Shown: piece by piece, positions 10,275-21,338 of the stretch
Numbering within the stretch: the first letter of the stretch is position 1
Layout of the letters: each line of letters opens with the position of its first letter
Assembly: GCF_000227135.1 (NCBI RefSeq)
Contig: NC_018246.1
Coordinates: 8,537 to 72,536, forward strand
Direction: 5' to 3'
DNA: 64,000 bases
Source: Leishmania donovani
Taxonomy: Eukaryota > Euglenozoa > Kinetoplastea > Trypanosomatida > Trypanosomatidae
The notes under the pieces: generated by a model
Databases searched by the model: none
What the model was told of the DNA's origin: nothing
What the model saw: only the letters and a program-made list of their open reading frames with translations
Made by a program: the position numbers and the translations under genes

Positions 10275-11639
10275 GATTGTCAAGTTGCAAGAGCGGGGAA
10301 GTATGTGAATGAGTGCGTCTGTCGTTTTTTCTTTCTCTTGTCTCTGGGCTTGTGTGAAACGACACGAAAAGACTAAGAGGGTAACGTGCAGGCGAGTGTG
10401 TGTGCCGCCCTTGTGTGCACCCAGCGTACTAAAGGGTAGCGAAAGGGTTGAGAAGGGTCGGCACGCGGAAGAGATAGTCGACATATATACGCAGATGAAG
10501 TGAGGGGCGCAGAGGAGTACGGAAGAGGAGGGCAAGGGTGACCAAAGCACGGCTCCCGATGAGGTCGTGACCGCATACAGCGGATGCAGTGCCAGAGAGG
10601 AGCCGCCGGGGGGACCCGAGGATTCAGATCAACGCCACCGGTGATGCATTTGATTCCGCACGGAAGAAATAAACGCACGCAAGGCAGGTGCCGCACCATC
10701 GTTGACACCGTGCCTCCTTCCCCCTCCCTGCAAAGAGAGACACACCAGCACATGAGTAGAAAATCGAATCAGACAAGCGATCGCAACACCGCAGCGCACA
10801 GAGGGGTGTGTATTTTACCTTCTCTCTCGTTTCCGGTGTCGAGCTGATGGAAGCCCACAGAGTAGAGACGTACAGGAGCAACGGGCTGACGGAAGAGAGA
10901 GAGAGGGGGGCGCTGGAGGAGGAGGACGGGAGATGAGGGACACCCCCTCTCAACGCATCCTCTTCTCTCACCGTCCGTGCACAAACAGGCAACGCTACGC
11001 AACGAGGGAATAACAAAAGAAAGACAACCGCCGAGGAAACGAAAAAAAAGTGTGCACCCACGGCCAAGGGCATGTAAGGAGACACACACACACACACTGA
11101 CAGCTGGAAAATGCACATCAAAGTTGTGATCAGAGCAAACGAGTGTGTTCGAAAAGGCACATGCGTCGATGTCAGAGGAAACGGCGAGCAGACGCGTGCG
11201 GGATACAGTAGCACCGCGCGGCTCCTCTTTCGGCCTTCGTTCTCCCCAATTTCGTCTGCTCCTCAACCCTTGCAAGATAGCGAAACAAGCCCCAAAGACG
11301 TCGTGCAGTCTTCATTTTCGAACTGTGCGTGAGAGACGCAAAATTCTCAGCAAAGTCTCGGCTCGAGAGCATCAGAAATCACGGTAGCATTGCCGCCACC
11401 GTCTGCCACACTGCAGACACAAGCACAAAGGCGCGCCCCTTCTCCCCGCAAAAAAAAAGAGCTCTACCTTGCATCGCCTCTCTCGGCCTTCATGCAACAC
11501 AAGAGGAGAATGACGACATGCAATACGTGGCGGAGGGAAGGGCGCGCAGAGAAAAACAAGGCGCAATAAAAAAAACCGAAAAACAAACATTGTAAGAACG
11601 ATGCCGGCAGCTGCCGATCAGCAGCATCACTGTAAGGGC
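10275..11639 (-). other. Intergenic/UTR between clathrin light chain and fibrillarin
   Basis: No gene supported. CA repeat at 11084-11098; GA-rich tract 10895-10925 on the plus strand; A-runs near 11450-11458 and 11570-11585. Confidence 0.6.
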
Positions 11640-12515
11640 TTACTTCTTGGCAGGCGCGGCGTTCAGCGTGGAGAGCACGGTGCGCATCTGCTCCGTGCTT
11701 TTGGAGTACTGGTTCGGCTTCTGCAAGTCCACCAGCAGGCCCACTGCGCTCCAGACAGCACCGCTCCTCTTGTACTCGTTGATCTTTTCAGCGCCCACCT
11801 GCTGCTCCTCCTTGTGACTTGCTTTTGCATTCATCACCTCCTCCTCACGCTTTGCCATGAGCGCTTTGAGGTACTCCTGCGCCGCAGTCATAATCTTCGT
11901 CTCCTTCTCCTTCGTCGCAGCGTCCATGGCGGCGGTGCGGCTGGCGATCTGCTTCTTGAGCGCATCCATTTTGGCGACGTTAGCCGCGGAGGGCTTCTCC
12001 GGCGGCGTGGGCGGGCGGTTAGGCGAGCCCCCCGGCGAAGAGGAGGCGATAAAGCCATCCGACGGCGGCGGCGACATGGCGACTGGCGTGGGGTGAGGCT
12101 CAGCGGGGGAGCCGGGGTTCGTCTGCTCGGCTATGGAAACCGGAGGAGCAGCGTGATTCCCCGGAGGGAGTGGGAGTTTCGCCGGTGCTGCGGCCGAAGC
12201 AGAATGTTGCGCGGGTGCGCCTGGCGTGGTCCAGTCATCGTCTTCATCCCAAGGGGCATTCACGCCAGCTAAGTGGGAATGGTGCGGGGCGGACAGCACT
12301 TCCGCCCCCGACGTCAGCGGCGGCGAGTGTGGCTTCGAGTGCTGGCCACCGTCCGCGTGCATCGTCAACGGAACTTGAGAGGCGTTGCTGCCTTGCATCG
12401 CGTCGGAAGAGTGTGGGCTGTTCATCTGCTCCGGAAATGGAGAGCCCAAGCTGCCAGGAGGCAAGCCTGGCGAGCCCACGGTGATGCCGGATGGTCGTGG
12501 GTAGCCGGAGTCCAT
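11640..12515 (-). CDS. CLC: Clathrin light chain
   Basis: 291 residues. The N-terminal two thirds (1-175) is a low-complexity Pro/Ser/Gly region, including a PPTPPEKPS stretch. The short acidic cluster WDEDDDWTTPG at about 89-99 resembles regulatory acidic motifs of light chains. Residues 180-250 form a Lys/Glu/Ala helix (heavy-chain-binding heptads). The C-terminus, VWSAVGLLVDLQKPNQYSKS followed by TEQMRTVL, matches the diagnostic end of clathrin light chains (W..V..LVD ... K...RMRSVL). Such proteins regulate coat assembly on endocytic vesicles, which in these parasites form at the flagellar pocket. Start 12515 (MDSGYP) is the first ATG after UTR-like Cys/Phe-rich sequence. Sequence divergence is normal for the family. 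Confidence 0.82.
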   Translation of the reverse strand: MDSGYPRPSGITVGSPGLPPGSLGSPFPEQMNSPHSSDAMQGSNASQVPLTMHADGGQHSKPHSPPLTSGAEVLSAPHHSHLAGVNAPWDEDDDWTTPGAPAQHSASAAAPAKLPLPPGNHAAPPVSIAEQTNPGSPAEPHPTPVAMSPPPSDGFIASSSPGGSPNRPPTPPEKPSAANVAKMDALKKQIASRTAAMDAATKEKETKIMTAAQEYLKALMAKREEEVMNAKASHKEEQQVGAEKINEYKRSGAVWSAVGLLVDLQKPNQYSKSTEQMRTVLSTLNAAPAKK

Positions 12516-13535
12516 GACAGAACTTGTCGTCGTGTGATGGTAATGGCGCTGAAATGAACCGCAACAACAGCACACACAAAAAAAGGGGGCGGCAGTAGTA
12601 AGCAGTGCGTCCGCTTTGTGCGTCAGTGCGGGGACGTCTGCATGCACAGAGAGATGGAGGCGGCGGAAATGGCAGAAAGAGGCAAAGAAAGGCGAAACAA
12701 AAAGGGGCAAAAGGCAAAAAAGGGAAAACGACAGATGAACAAAGCTGCAAGTGTCGGCGTGGACTGAGCGCGGAGGTATACCCGCGTGCATACACGTACA
12801 AATATAGTGAAGCACTGGGAGACCCATACGCCGATGGAGAGGGGAAGCAGTAGTGAAGTGCCAAACCGGAAGATCGGTGCACCGGCGGATCCCCGTTAAT
12901 TTGAGTACAAAGGAGAAGGAGAAAAAGACTAAAGGTGAAGGTGAGCGCTGCGAAAGATGGGGGGATGCATGCACAGAGAGCAAAGAAAAAGGTATCGCTT
13001 GTGCCCAATGGAACAAACAAGCGTCTGTGTGCGCGTGGATCTCCGCTCAACAGCGCAAGCCATATTCTCATCGGCGCCGGTGAGCGGGAGTCATGGCCTC
13101 TTGCTTGCAACGCTGAGTTTACATATCTCTTTTTTTTGTTTTTCGCGTGTCTCTGTGACGCTTCATTTCGGCTCAAATCGGATGGCGGTGTGGCGATCAT
13201 CAGCGCCTTCGTCGCGTGCGAGCCTGCACCGGGGCACAGGCATACGCACACACATATAGAAACACAAAGCAGAAGACAAAGTGGAGCAAAGCGTCGACGC
13301 GAGGAGGAGGCGAGCAGTGATGAGTAAAAAGGGGGAGGCAAAATGCAGAGACAGCACACAAGCACAGGTCATGGCTGCAGCGGCGTGCTCAGTATGGCTC
13401 GCTGCACAACACGCGCACTCCACATCGGTTTCTGCCGCTGCGCAGGAAAAAGAGAGCGAGTGGGGAGGAGGGGAAATCGGGAGAGCGACGATGGGGACAG
13501 TCAAAAAAGAGAAACGGCAACGAAGCGAACGACAG
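12516..13535 (-). other. Intergenic/UTR between Qa-SNARE and clathrin light chain
   Basis: Nothing coding is supported. The stretch 12640-12740 is purine-rich on the plus strand, the probable processing signal for the clathrin light chain mRNA. Confidence 0.6.
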
Positions 13536-14225
13536 TCATCGGGTGGCAACTGTGACTACAATTATGACGATAGTCATAATGACGATGACTACAGCGCCGC
13601 TAATGCAGCCAATTTTTCGAAAAGATCGCTGCCGGCGCGTGGCGCCTTGGATCTGATCGTGCCCGCGCTCGATAAGAGAGCGGGACTCCGTCACGTTGTT
13701 CGTCACACGATCTAGGCTTTCCTGTTGCTGATGCACGAGTGAGTGGAACTCCTGGTACGCCATCTTCAGGTCCATCACATCTGACTCGACCTCGCGCGCA
13801 CTCTGTAGCTTCTCACGCTGAATCGCCTCCTCCGTGTGAAACTCCGACACATTGAGGGGGCGCGCCTCGCAAAATGTCACCTGCGGCTCTAGAGCGTCGA
13901 GGTCGCCTTCCCGCATGCTGGCCGGATCTGTCTGCCGGAACGTCTGCCGCTCCCGACGCGTGGCCTCGGCATTGATGAGCTCGAAAACTGCCTTCTGTTG
14001 GGCGTACTGCTGCCTCAGCGACTCGAGAAAAGGTTCTGCATCGCTGAGCAATTCCTCTACGCGACTGTTGCACTGCTGCACGAGAAGCCGGATTCGACGG
14101 AGCCGATCACGGGCAATGGCGTCCCGGCCCGTCCCCAGCTCTTTCACGGAGCTTTGCGCATCACTGCATGCCTTGGCGACTTGCTGGACGCACCGTGAAA
14201 GGACTTCTCCATTCTCTAAAGGCAT
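13536..14225 (-). CDS. Qa-SNARE (syntaxin-like)
   Basis: 229 residues, tail-anchored. Residues 10-100 form N-terminal helices, a short syntaxin-like regulatory bundle. The SNARE motif spans about 137-198 with the typical pattern SDVMDLKMAYQEFHSLVHQQ. Alignment to the syntaxin LVxxQGE segment puts the ionic zero-layer glutamine at Q167, supporting the Q class. Residues 206-227 are the C-terminal membrane anchor, an Ile/Val-rich segment, with two residues after it. It should act in membrane fusion; the compartment cannot be read from the sequence. The ATG at 14225 begins the first helix and no upstream in-frame ATG exists in the open frame. Confidence 0.85.
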   Translation of the reverse strand: MPLENGEVLSRCVQQVAKACSDAQSSVKELGTGRDAIARDRLRRIRLLVQQCNSRVEELLSDAEPFLESLRQQYAQQKAVFELINAEATRRERQTFRQTDPASMREGDLDALEPQVTFCEARPLNVSEFHTEEAIQREKLQSAREVESDVMDLKMAYQEFHSLVHQQQESLDRVTNNVTESRSLIERGHDQIQGATRRQRSFRKIGCISGAVVIVIMTIVIIVVTVATR

Positions 14226-15233
14226 TTTCCTGTCGTGCGTTTCCCTGCTTGTGAGTACCGCGTATGCTTGTGCGGATCGCCGTCGGTGTTGCCCGCCCTC
14301 GGCGTGACGAAACAGTTAGGCGAGCACTTCTCGATCTTCTAATACGCCGCTCCCTCCTACCCGCGAACACGCGCACTTGCAGGCCCGCGAGATGCGCCGC
14401 AGTGGGCAAAAAGACAAAAACAAGGAGATGCAGAAAAAGGTGCGACAGTCACGGGGACAAGCGGGTGAAGTAGCACACAGGAGAGACACTCAGGAGAGAA
14501 GAGCGTCAGCATGCAAGAAGAAAGTTGCAAAACGCGCTGAGCAGGGAGCACGATGACGTACAGGACGGCTTGACACTGGAACTATGTTGTTGGGTGTGTG
14601 TTCGTCTGTGGGTTGATACGTTCATGAAAGTTGCAAAGGGAAAAAATGAGAAAAAAAGCGAGTGTCGTGAATGAGAAGGTCGAGAGGTACAGGAGAGGAC
14701 GAGTGCCAGCGTGCAATTGCTCAGAAAAAAATACGCCAGCACTGCATATTTGGCAAGATCAGCAGCACAGCGGAGTGAAGGGTGCCGCTCGTCATCGGAT
14801 GGAGGTGTGCTCATTTCACGAGCACCTTTTCGTAATGTACCTCTTTCTCCTCTTTCGATTTCTTTCTCTCCGATCGAGGTTCAGCGGACAAGAGCGAGAG
14901 CGAAAAACGCCGGCCATGACAACCAATCAAAGACACACGCATCGTACGCGGCAACGCCCAAACGCGCACGTCGTCAGCACGCACGCCCGCGAGAGAGGAG
15001 CCCACACACCCACAGAAACAGACGAACAAACAGAGAAGAAGAGATCGAGGACGGGGAATCGGGGAAGCACACACACTCCGACCCGTTCATACGGTGTGTC
15101 CACGGGGTTGGGCCCCTGTCCCCGTGCAACAAAGCAGAGACAGAAGTAGCAAAGGGCAGCAAGCGCTCTTCAGCTTCGGAGCGGGGAATCGCAGCCGCTG
15201 CATGGGTGACTTCAGGAAACTAGCGCCGGTACT
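14226..15233 (-). other. Intergenic/UTR between Derlin and Qa-SNARE
   Basis: No gene supported; GA-rich plus-strand tracts at 14635-14695 and 15015-15060. Confidence 0.6.
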
Positions 15234-15995
15234 TCAGCTGCTACCGAGCGTCTGGCCGCGTCCCCAGTTGTGCAAGCCGCTGCTCCTCTGCTGAGCTTCG
15301 CCCCGCCATGCCGCCTGAAAGCGAGGGTCGTACGGGTGCATCTCAGGGCCAAAGGAGGCGACGCGGTGCGTCGGCTGCGTGAACTGGCGCCGCAGCCACA
15401 TCGGAGTCTCCAGCCACCGCTGATTGTGTGAGACTGGAAAAACATCCTTGAAGAATACGTAGGCGTGTCCGGCCACTATGCCAAGAATATCAGCAAGCAG
15501 CCCCTGCCCCATGACGAGGTGCAGTGCCATCAACACCCACGGAAACACAGCCGAGCGGAAGGAGAATCCAAAGAGCGTCAGCTCCTGCTCGGGGTGTCGC
15601 TTGCAAAAAATCCAGCACAGCGCCATTAGGAACGAGAAACTCGTCACGTACACGTTAAAAAATAGGCCGGCAGAGGAGAGGGCGCCCACCAGCAGCAGAA
15701 ACATGTACGTCATGTCTGCCGTCTTGCCTTTGAAGTCGCTCTCCTCGTTGTTCTTGACGTACGTGACAAACATGGCAACCGTCATGAGCCACGGGAAAGA
15801 GAAATTGCCGAGGTAGAAGGCAGCTGTTACGAAGCGCCACACCTGCAGCGAGGTGATGGCTTCGGAGGTGAGGATAACCGAGCCGACACCCACCATGTTG
15901 AGGGAGCAGGCGGCGGACAGGCCCACAGACGCGACGAGAGAAGCACGGGTGACAAGGCCCAGCTGATTGAACCAGTCGCCAAAGTTCTGCGACAT
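15234..15995 (-). CDS. Derlin (Der1-like ERAD protein)
   Basis: 253 residues, an inactive rhomboid-type ER membrane protein that helps extract misfolded proteins for degradation. Hydrophobic segments lie at about 15-45, 55-80, 95-130 and 145-182. The conserved Trp-Arg pair of the first loop is at 53-54 (QVWRFVTAAFYLG). A GxxxG motif occurs at 172-176 (GIVAG) in the last helix, followed by HAYVFFKDVFP, typical of derlins. The cytosolic tail ends with HNWGRGQTLGSS, matching the SHP box (F/W-x-G-x-G-x-x-L-G) that binds the AAA ATPase p97/VCP. Length matches the family (about 210-250). The start at 15995 places the protein's N-terminus just before the first helix, as in other derlins. Confidence 0.92.
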   Translation of the reverse strand: MSQNFGDWFNQLGLVTRASLVASVGLSAACSLNMVGVGSVILTSEAITSLQVWRFVTAAFYLGNFSFPWLMTVAMFVTYVKNNEESDFKGKTADMTYMFLLLVGALSSAGLFFNVYVTSFSFLMALCWIFCKRHPEQELTLFGFSFRSAVFPWVLMALHLVMGQGLLADILGIVAGHAYVFFKDVFPVSHNQRWLETPMWLRRQFTQPTHRVASFGPEMHPYDPRFQAAWRGEAQQRSSGLHNWGRGQTLGSS

Positions 15996-17130
15996 GACGA
16001 TGACTCTCTTGATTCGCTGTGTCTATACGTAGGTATCGTACTGGGTTTTTTTTGGTGTGTTTATGTAGTTCCTTCGTTTCCATTGTCGCGTGCGCATGTG
16101 GGCGATGCGCCAGCGACCAAGTGAGATATGGATCGATAAAGAAGAGCGAAGCAGTGGAACACGTTGAGGACGAGGGAGGGGGGGTAAAGAAGCCGCCCTA
16201 TCACCAGATCAGAGGAAAGAGAAGCAGCAACACTGTGGGGCACTTGCCGCAACACGCACACTCGCAAATCCCTCTTTCGCTCGCCCTCGCGCGGAGGGAT
16301 GCCGCGCCGCACCCACACGTGCATCCAGAGAGACGGGCCATCATGCGACTGCCAAGAGACATACGACGGAGATTCGCATGAGAGCCGTGCGGCACAGAAG
16401 CCGCCTCTATGGCTCTCGTCATGGCACATAACCATCAGGGGCCCAGAGAACAAGGGTAAGCAAAGGCGGTGGAGCAGTTGGGCGAGACACATGCGATGCC
16501 ACCTCCCCCCTCTCCCGATCCAACTCGCGCGATCAATTCGCGCATTCGTTTCGCGGTCTCTTTCGTTTCTTGTGTCCTACGGAAAACGTACACACGCACG
16601 CGTTATGCAGTCATCTAGTACACTCACGCACACCCATATGCGTGCAGACAAACACAGAGAAGGAAGAAAGTCATCACAAACAAACGGAGACGGGCAGACC
16701 TACAGCATCGACCAGGGAAGCAACGACGAGGGAAGACGGAAAGGAGACAGTGAGAAAGGGTGTGTAGTGGCTTCACTGAGAGGCACCGGAGAGACATGAA
16801 AAAGGGGAGGAGGAAACAGAACACGAAAAACGGGGAAGACCTCTAAGAAGGAAGGAGTCACAGATACAAAGCCAGAAGGAAGAGATGATGATAAGAGTAC
16901 GACAACATATACTGTAGTGAAGTGCATGAATGCAACGCGTGCTCGAACGTCAACTGCAAACGGTCGGCAAAGAAGCGAGAACGCCGAACAGAGTGAAGAG
17001 ACGGAGAAACGGGGGAGGGCAGCAGCCGAGGCGGAGAGGAGCGTAAGAGAAGGGGAGAGAAATGTGAATTGTCAAGACCGCGATCCCACATCTTCACCTG
17101 CACTCGCTCCCCGACACACGCACCCACGCC
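15996..17130 (-). other. Intergenic/UTR between CAP-Gly kinase and Derlin
   Basis: No gene supported. Plus-strand purine-rich stretch 16655-16910 and 16975-17065; T-run at 16046-16053. Confidence 0.6.
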
Positions 17131-19026
17131 TCAGCCCAGCTTCTTCACCTGGGAGGCGCGCACAAACACGCCCTTGCCCTTGGGGCACGTAAAGTACTGC
17201 TTCTTGTCAATGAACGAGGAGCCGTCGTTGGTGCCCTCGTTGCCCTCTAACATCTCCAGCCCGATCCAGATGCCGGCACCGAACGCGGTTGAACCGTTGA
17301 ACCGCACAATAGCGCGGCAGCCCTTGTACGTGACCTGGTCGCCAAGGTGCAGTTCATTGGCGGGATTCACGGCGTTGGTGGAGTGCGACACGCCGGAAGT
17401 GGTGCCGTTGGAGGTGCCAGATATGGCGCTGCGGTGTGGAGTGCGCGACCGATCGTGGGCGCTGCGGCCCGGTGTGGCGGAGCGTGTCGGCGTGGCGCCT
17501 CGAGTGGAAATCATAGCTCGCGCCGCAGAGCCCGAGCGAGCGCCAGTGGTCCGAGACGGCGTTGCGCTGCGGGCGGGGGTGGTGCCGCCGGCTCTTGCAG
17601 GGGTGCCACGACGCACCGCGGCGCCGCCTGCGCTGCGCGCAAGTGGGCTCCTCCCGCGCGGCGCAGAGGCGCGACGAGGAACGGATCCAGCGCTGCTGCT
17701 GTCACGGCTGCCTGTGCGGCGGTGATTAGTAACGCGCGCGGGAGAGGAGACGCGAATCGTCGACGCAGGATAGCGTGTGCTGCGCGGCCGCGAAAGCCCA
17801 CTCGGCGTCTGCGCACGACGGGCCTGTGTGTGGGTCTCTTGTAAGGCGGGTTGCTGCACCTCGCGCACTCGGTCGCGCTCCTCTCTGAGCGCAGCCACTT
17901 CGCTCTGCAGCTTGGCCATGCATATGCGCAGGCGGCGCGCCTCCTCGTCGAAGCGAGCGGCAGCAGACTCGACGTCGGCCGAAATGACGCTCGCCCGCAG
18001 CTGCGCCGCCACGACGGAGCCGCGCTGCACCACCACGTCAGCCAGCCACGGATGATTGAGCGCGGCATACAGGGGGGTGCGCTTACTCGGGTCCTTGTTC
18101 AGCATCGACTGCACAAACTCCCAAGCCAGCGGCGAGATGCCGGACGGCTTCGGCAACGGGGTGGACATGATCGTGCGAAACACCTCCTTCTCTGACGCGT
18201 TCGACCCCGGCGAGTAGGGGAAGCTACCGGAGAGCGTAATATACGTGACGACGCCGATGGACCACGTGTCGGCGTTGAAGCCGTCGTAGTGGGTCTGCGT
18301 GAACTTAGCGTAGAACATCTCCGGGGCGCCGTAGCGGGGCGTGCCGATGACATCCGAGCAAACAACCCGCTTGCCCAAGAGACGCTCGCAGCCGGGGTAC
18401 GGCATCATCAACGCCGTCACGTCAAGCGGGTCCCTCGGGGAGTCGCCGGTGCACACCCCGCGCGAGCGCTTTGCTAGACCGAAATCCGTCAGTTTAATGT
18501 TGTCGTCCTCGCTCACCAGCAAGTTCTCGGGCTTGATGTCGCGGTGGATGATGTCGTGCAGATGGCAATGCAGCACCGCCTTGATGATCTGGTACGTGTA
18601 CAGCTTTGATTTCTCCTCCGTCAGCTTGCCGCTGGAGGACTGCAGAATGAGTTCACACAGGTCGCCGCATTGAACCTTCTCGAAGAAGAGCAGAAACTGC
18701 TTCTCCGTCTCTACGTACTCGAGAAACGTGACCACGTTCTCGTGCGATGGAATGTGCCGCAGCACGTCGATCTCTCGCTTGATCTCCGCCATGGCCATAT
18801 CGACGTCGCCCTTGGCAAGCGAGATGAGATACTCCTTTTCGATAATCTTCACCACGTACTTCATTCCAGGCCTCGACCCTGGTGGGACGTAAGGGTGAAT
18901 CGGTGTGCATACCTTTACCACACTGTACGCGCCACGGCCTACGATGTTCGCATCCTGAATCGTGTACTTGCCCTCCACCACGACGTTGGCGCCGGTGCTC
19001 GCCCCGTTGTCGCTACTCGGCTGCAT
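17131..19026 (-). CDS. Ser/Thr protein kinase fused to a CAP-Gly domain
   Basis: 631 residues. Kinase domain at about 20-328: Gly loop GRGAYSVV (30-37), VAIK-type Lys60, HRD at 161-163 with DIKPENLL, DFG at 181-183, GTPRYGAPE (228-236), DTWSIGVVTY. It is complete and looks active; the KPENLL/CAMK-like layout carries an insert of about 40 residues between DFG and APE. Residues 341-397 form a likely coiled coil. Residues 400-552 are a basic Ser/Thr/Arg/Pro/Ala linker with repeated SATP/TPxR units, of the kind that binds microtubules. A CAP-Gly domain occupies about 561-628 (LGDQVTYKGCRAIVRF, GAGIWIGLE, YFTCPKGKGVFV); the usual GKNDG is GTNDG (598-602). This suggests a kinase targeted to microtubules, abundant in the subpellicular corset. 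Start 19026 is the first ATG ahead of the kinase fold. Confidence 0.9.
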   Translation of the reverse strand: MQPSSDNGASTGANVVVEGKYTIQDANIVGRGAYSVVKVCTPIHPYVPPGSRPGMKYVVKIIEKEYLISLAKGDVDMAMAEIKREIDVLRHIPSHENVVTFLEYVETEKQFLLFFEKVQCGDLCELILQSSSGKLTEEKSKLYTYQIIKAVLHCHLHDIIHRDIKPENLLVSEDDNIKLTDFGLAKRSRGVCTGDSPRDPLDVTALMMPYPGCERLLGKRVVCSDVIGTPRYGAPEMFYAKFTQTHYDGFNADTWSIGVVTYITLSGSFPYSPGSNASEKEVFRTIMSTPLPKPSGISPLAWEFVQSMLNKDPSKRTPLYAALNHPWLADVVVQRGSVVAAQLRASVISADVESAAARFDEEARRLRICMAKLQSEVAALREERDRVREVQQPALQETHTQARRAQTPSGLSRPRSTRYPASTIRVSSPARVTNHRRTGSRDSSSAGSVPRRASAPRGRSPLARSAGGAAVRRGTPARAGGTTPARSATPSRTTGARSGSAARAMISTRGATPTRSATPGRSAHDRSRTPHRSAISGTSNGTTSGVSHSTNAVNPANELHLGDQVTYKGCRAIVRFNGSTAFGAGIWIGLEMLEGNEGTNDGSSFIDKKQYFTCPKGKGVFVRASQVKKLG

Positions 19027-21338
19027 GGTGGCGTGCGCGTCGATAAAACAAGGATAGAAACGAAAAAGAAGGCACTGACAGGATCTGGTGCACTGCGCAA
19101 GCGTATCAGCAAAGCTGGAAACAGCCGTATGGGCTAAGGGGCGTGAGTGAATAGCAGTGAGTATCGGAAAAGGCAGACCTGCATGCGATTGATTGTGCTT
19201 GTGTGAGTATATCGGTGTGCGGTGCCCGGATGCTGGAATCAGGAGGTGGAAGACCAGCGTTGTCTTGTGCGATGTCGCTCTTTGCCTTGATTGCGCTGTT
19301 GTCCGTCGATGTCTCTCTAAGGAGACCCGATAGCTTAGCACAAGGTGCTCGTACAACAGACGACCGAATCACAGGCACACACGCGCCAATAAGGGAGACT
19401 CTGCAACAATGGAAGTGTGGCGTGGACTCGGAGTGAAGATGCGATGGGGAGTGCTTTGCACATGCATCTGTTAGTGAGTGTGTTGAGAGCGTGAAGGCGG
19501 GGGAATGGGAAGGGGGCGACGGTGGCGTCGCAACGTCACATGCAACATCAGGATAGAAAGTGAGAAGGGGGACTTTAGAGAGCAGGAAAACAGCACACTC
19601 GCACGCGTCATCAGTGTGTGGCCTGTGATGAGGACGCGGCGGTAAACACAGCCGCGCCCCCCCCCCCACCTTCTTGTGTTCGAGAGAAAAGGACTCTCAG
19701 AAACAAAAAGGAGTCAGGAAGTAGGGGGCGATGTGTGGCGGCACACACGTTGCGGACCCAATAAAAACTGCAAGCAACACCTTTTCCGTGGGACGGGCGT
19801 CGAGCGACGCGAGCGGGAGGAGGAAGAGGGCCTGAAGTGACTGAGTGCACCCAGCGTAATTCGATCGCGCATGCGGAGAATGCACACCACTCCGCATTTC
19901 GCCAATTTTACTTCCGTCACCTTTTGATAAGTTTTTTGTGTGTAGGCGTGCTGCTCACTGTGCGTGTGTGCATGCAAAGGGTATGCCTCGCGTGTAACCC
20001 TGACTCACCTTTCTTTACTTCTCGCCTTGCTTGCATGCGCGCGCACTTACACACGGTCAGGGCACCTCTGCGAAACACGTCTTAGGTACGCTAACTGTTG
20101 CTCTAAAGGTTCTTTTAGTGTCTTTGCTGCACACAGCTGCAGCGCTCGCTGCACACACACAACGTTGCTGTCACTCTTCGCTTCCTCCCTGCGAGTTCAC
20201 GCCACATTGTTTCGGGGCATTCGCGCACGCGCGCACTCACATGTGTGCAATAGACGATGACGAAAACAAAAGGGCGTGAAAACAGGAGGAGGCGCGGTGC
20301 GACGCGAGGAAGGACCTCGGTCCATCAGCACGTGTACACAGAGAGGGGGAGAGACAAACTCATCATACTTGCCTACGGGCCCTGATTGCCGCTGGGCGAG
20401 AAAAAAAGACATACGAACAGAAAGATCGGGGGAGCGAAGGGGCGTGGGCGTAGAGAGGGAGATGTATGGGTGCGCAACAATAACACACACACGCGCATGC
20501 ATACCGCAAAGACCGCAAGGGAATGGAAACAAAGAAAAAAAGCGAGCTACAGAGAGAGAAGCAACAATAAAAAACAAAAGATAAAATCATCAAAATGCAG
20601 CAATCACACGTGCAAGAGAAAGCATCGGAAAAACTGAAAAGAGATAAAACACGATCGACATCACGAGGGGGTGGCGTGAAGTACTACACACACCTCAGCT
20701 CACCAAAGCCCATTCAACTCCGCTCCACACCAGAGAGGCGCGCAAAATATGCAAACACCAACACACACACACACATAGCTCATCATAAAACAAAGGACTA
20801 CAGAAAGAAGAGAAAAAAAAACGAGACACAGCGATCGACACAGCAACACCCAAAATGAGGTCGGCACCTCAGTTTGGTGGAGCGCAAACATCGCGGCAGT
20901 GCACGCGCGGAGTCGCCAAAGAGCACAAAACGAAAAAAAATGCGCACAGCGTGGCTTACAGCCACCGTTGCACGGCGGACGCGCACAGGCTCACGCATAC
21001 CGCTACGCTCACCCTTTGTGAAGCAGTGCAGCGCACAGAACTACATGAACACTCAAGAGAGGTGGACAGATAGAAGGAGGGGGACCTTCGTGAGGCACCG
21101 CAATGGGCAATTACGTCAATGTCAATCATGCAGAGATACAGGGAAAAGGAAAGACGCACCCATCCAAGCTTGCAACGATCCGCCCCCTCTACCCCTCTCC
21201 GACTTCACCTCACATCCTGAGAAATCACCATCGCACCTCCTCACCATTTTTTTTCAGAGCCAGCCGTGAATGGTTTCTTATATGTATGCACTATCTGCCA
21301 TGATTTGGGAAACTGGATCGTTTCATCCCTCAGCGCCA
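19027..21338 (-). other. Intergenic/UTR between STE11-like kinase and CAP-Gly kinase
   Basis: 2.3 kb, no gene supported. It holds a C-run at 19656-19667, CA repeat 20760-20775 and long A/G-rich tracts 20390-20660 and 20800-20840 on the plus strand. Confidence 0.6.

Noticed and set aside
10063..10308. Plus-strand Pro/Arg-rich ORF
   Set aside because: It is the antisense reading of the fibrillarin Gly/Arg repeat.
13536..15995. Derlin, Qa-SNARE and clathrin light chain side by side as a trafficking operon
   Set aside because: Trypanosomatid arrays are not functional operons; neighbours include unrelated genes, so adjacency is probably accidental.
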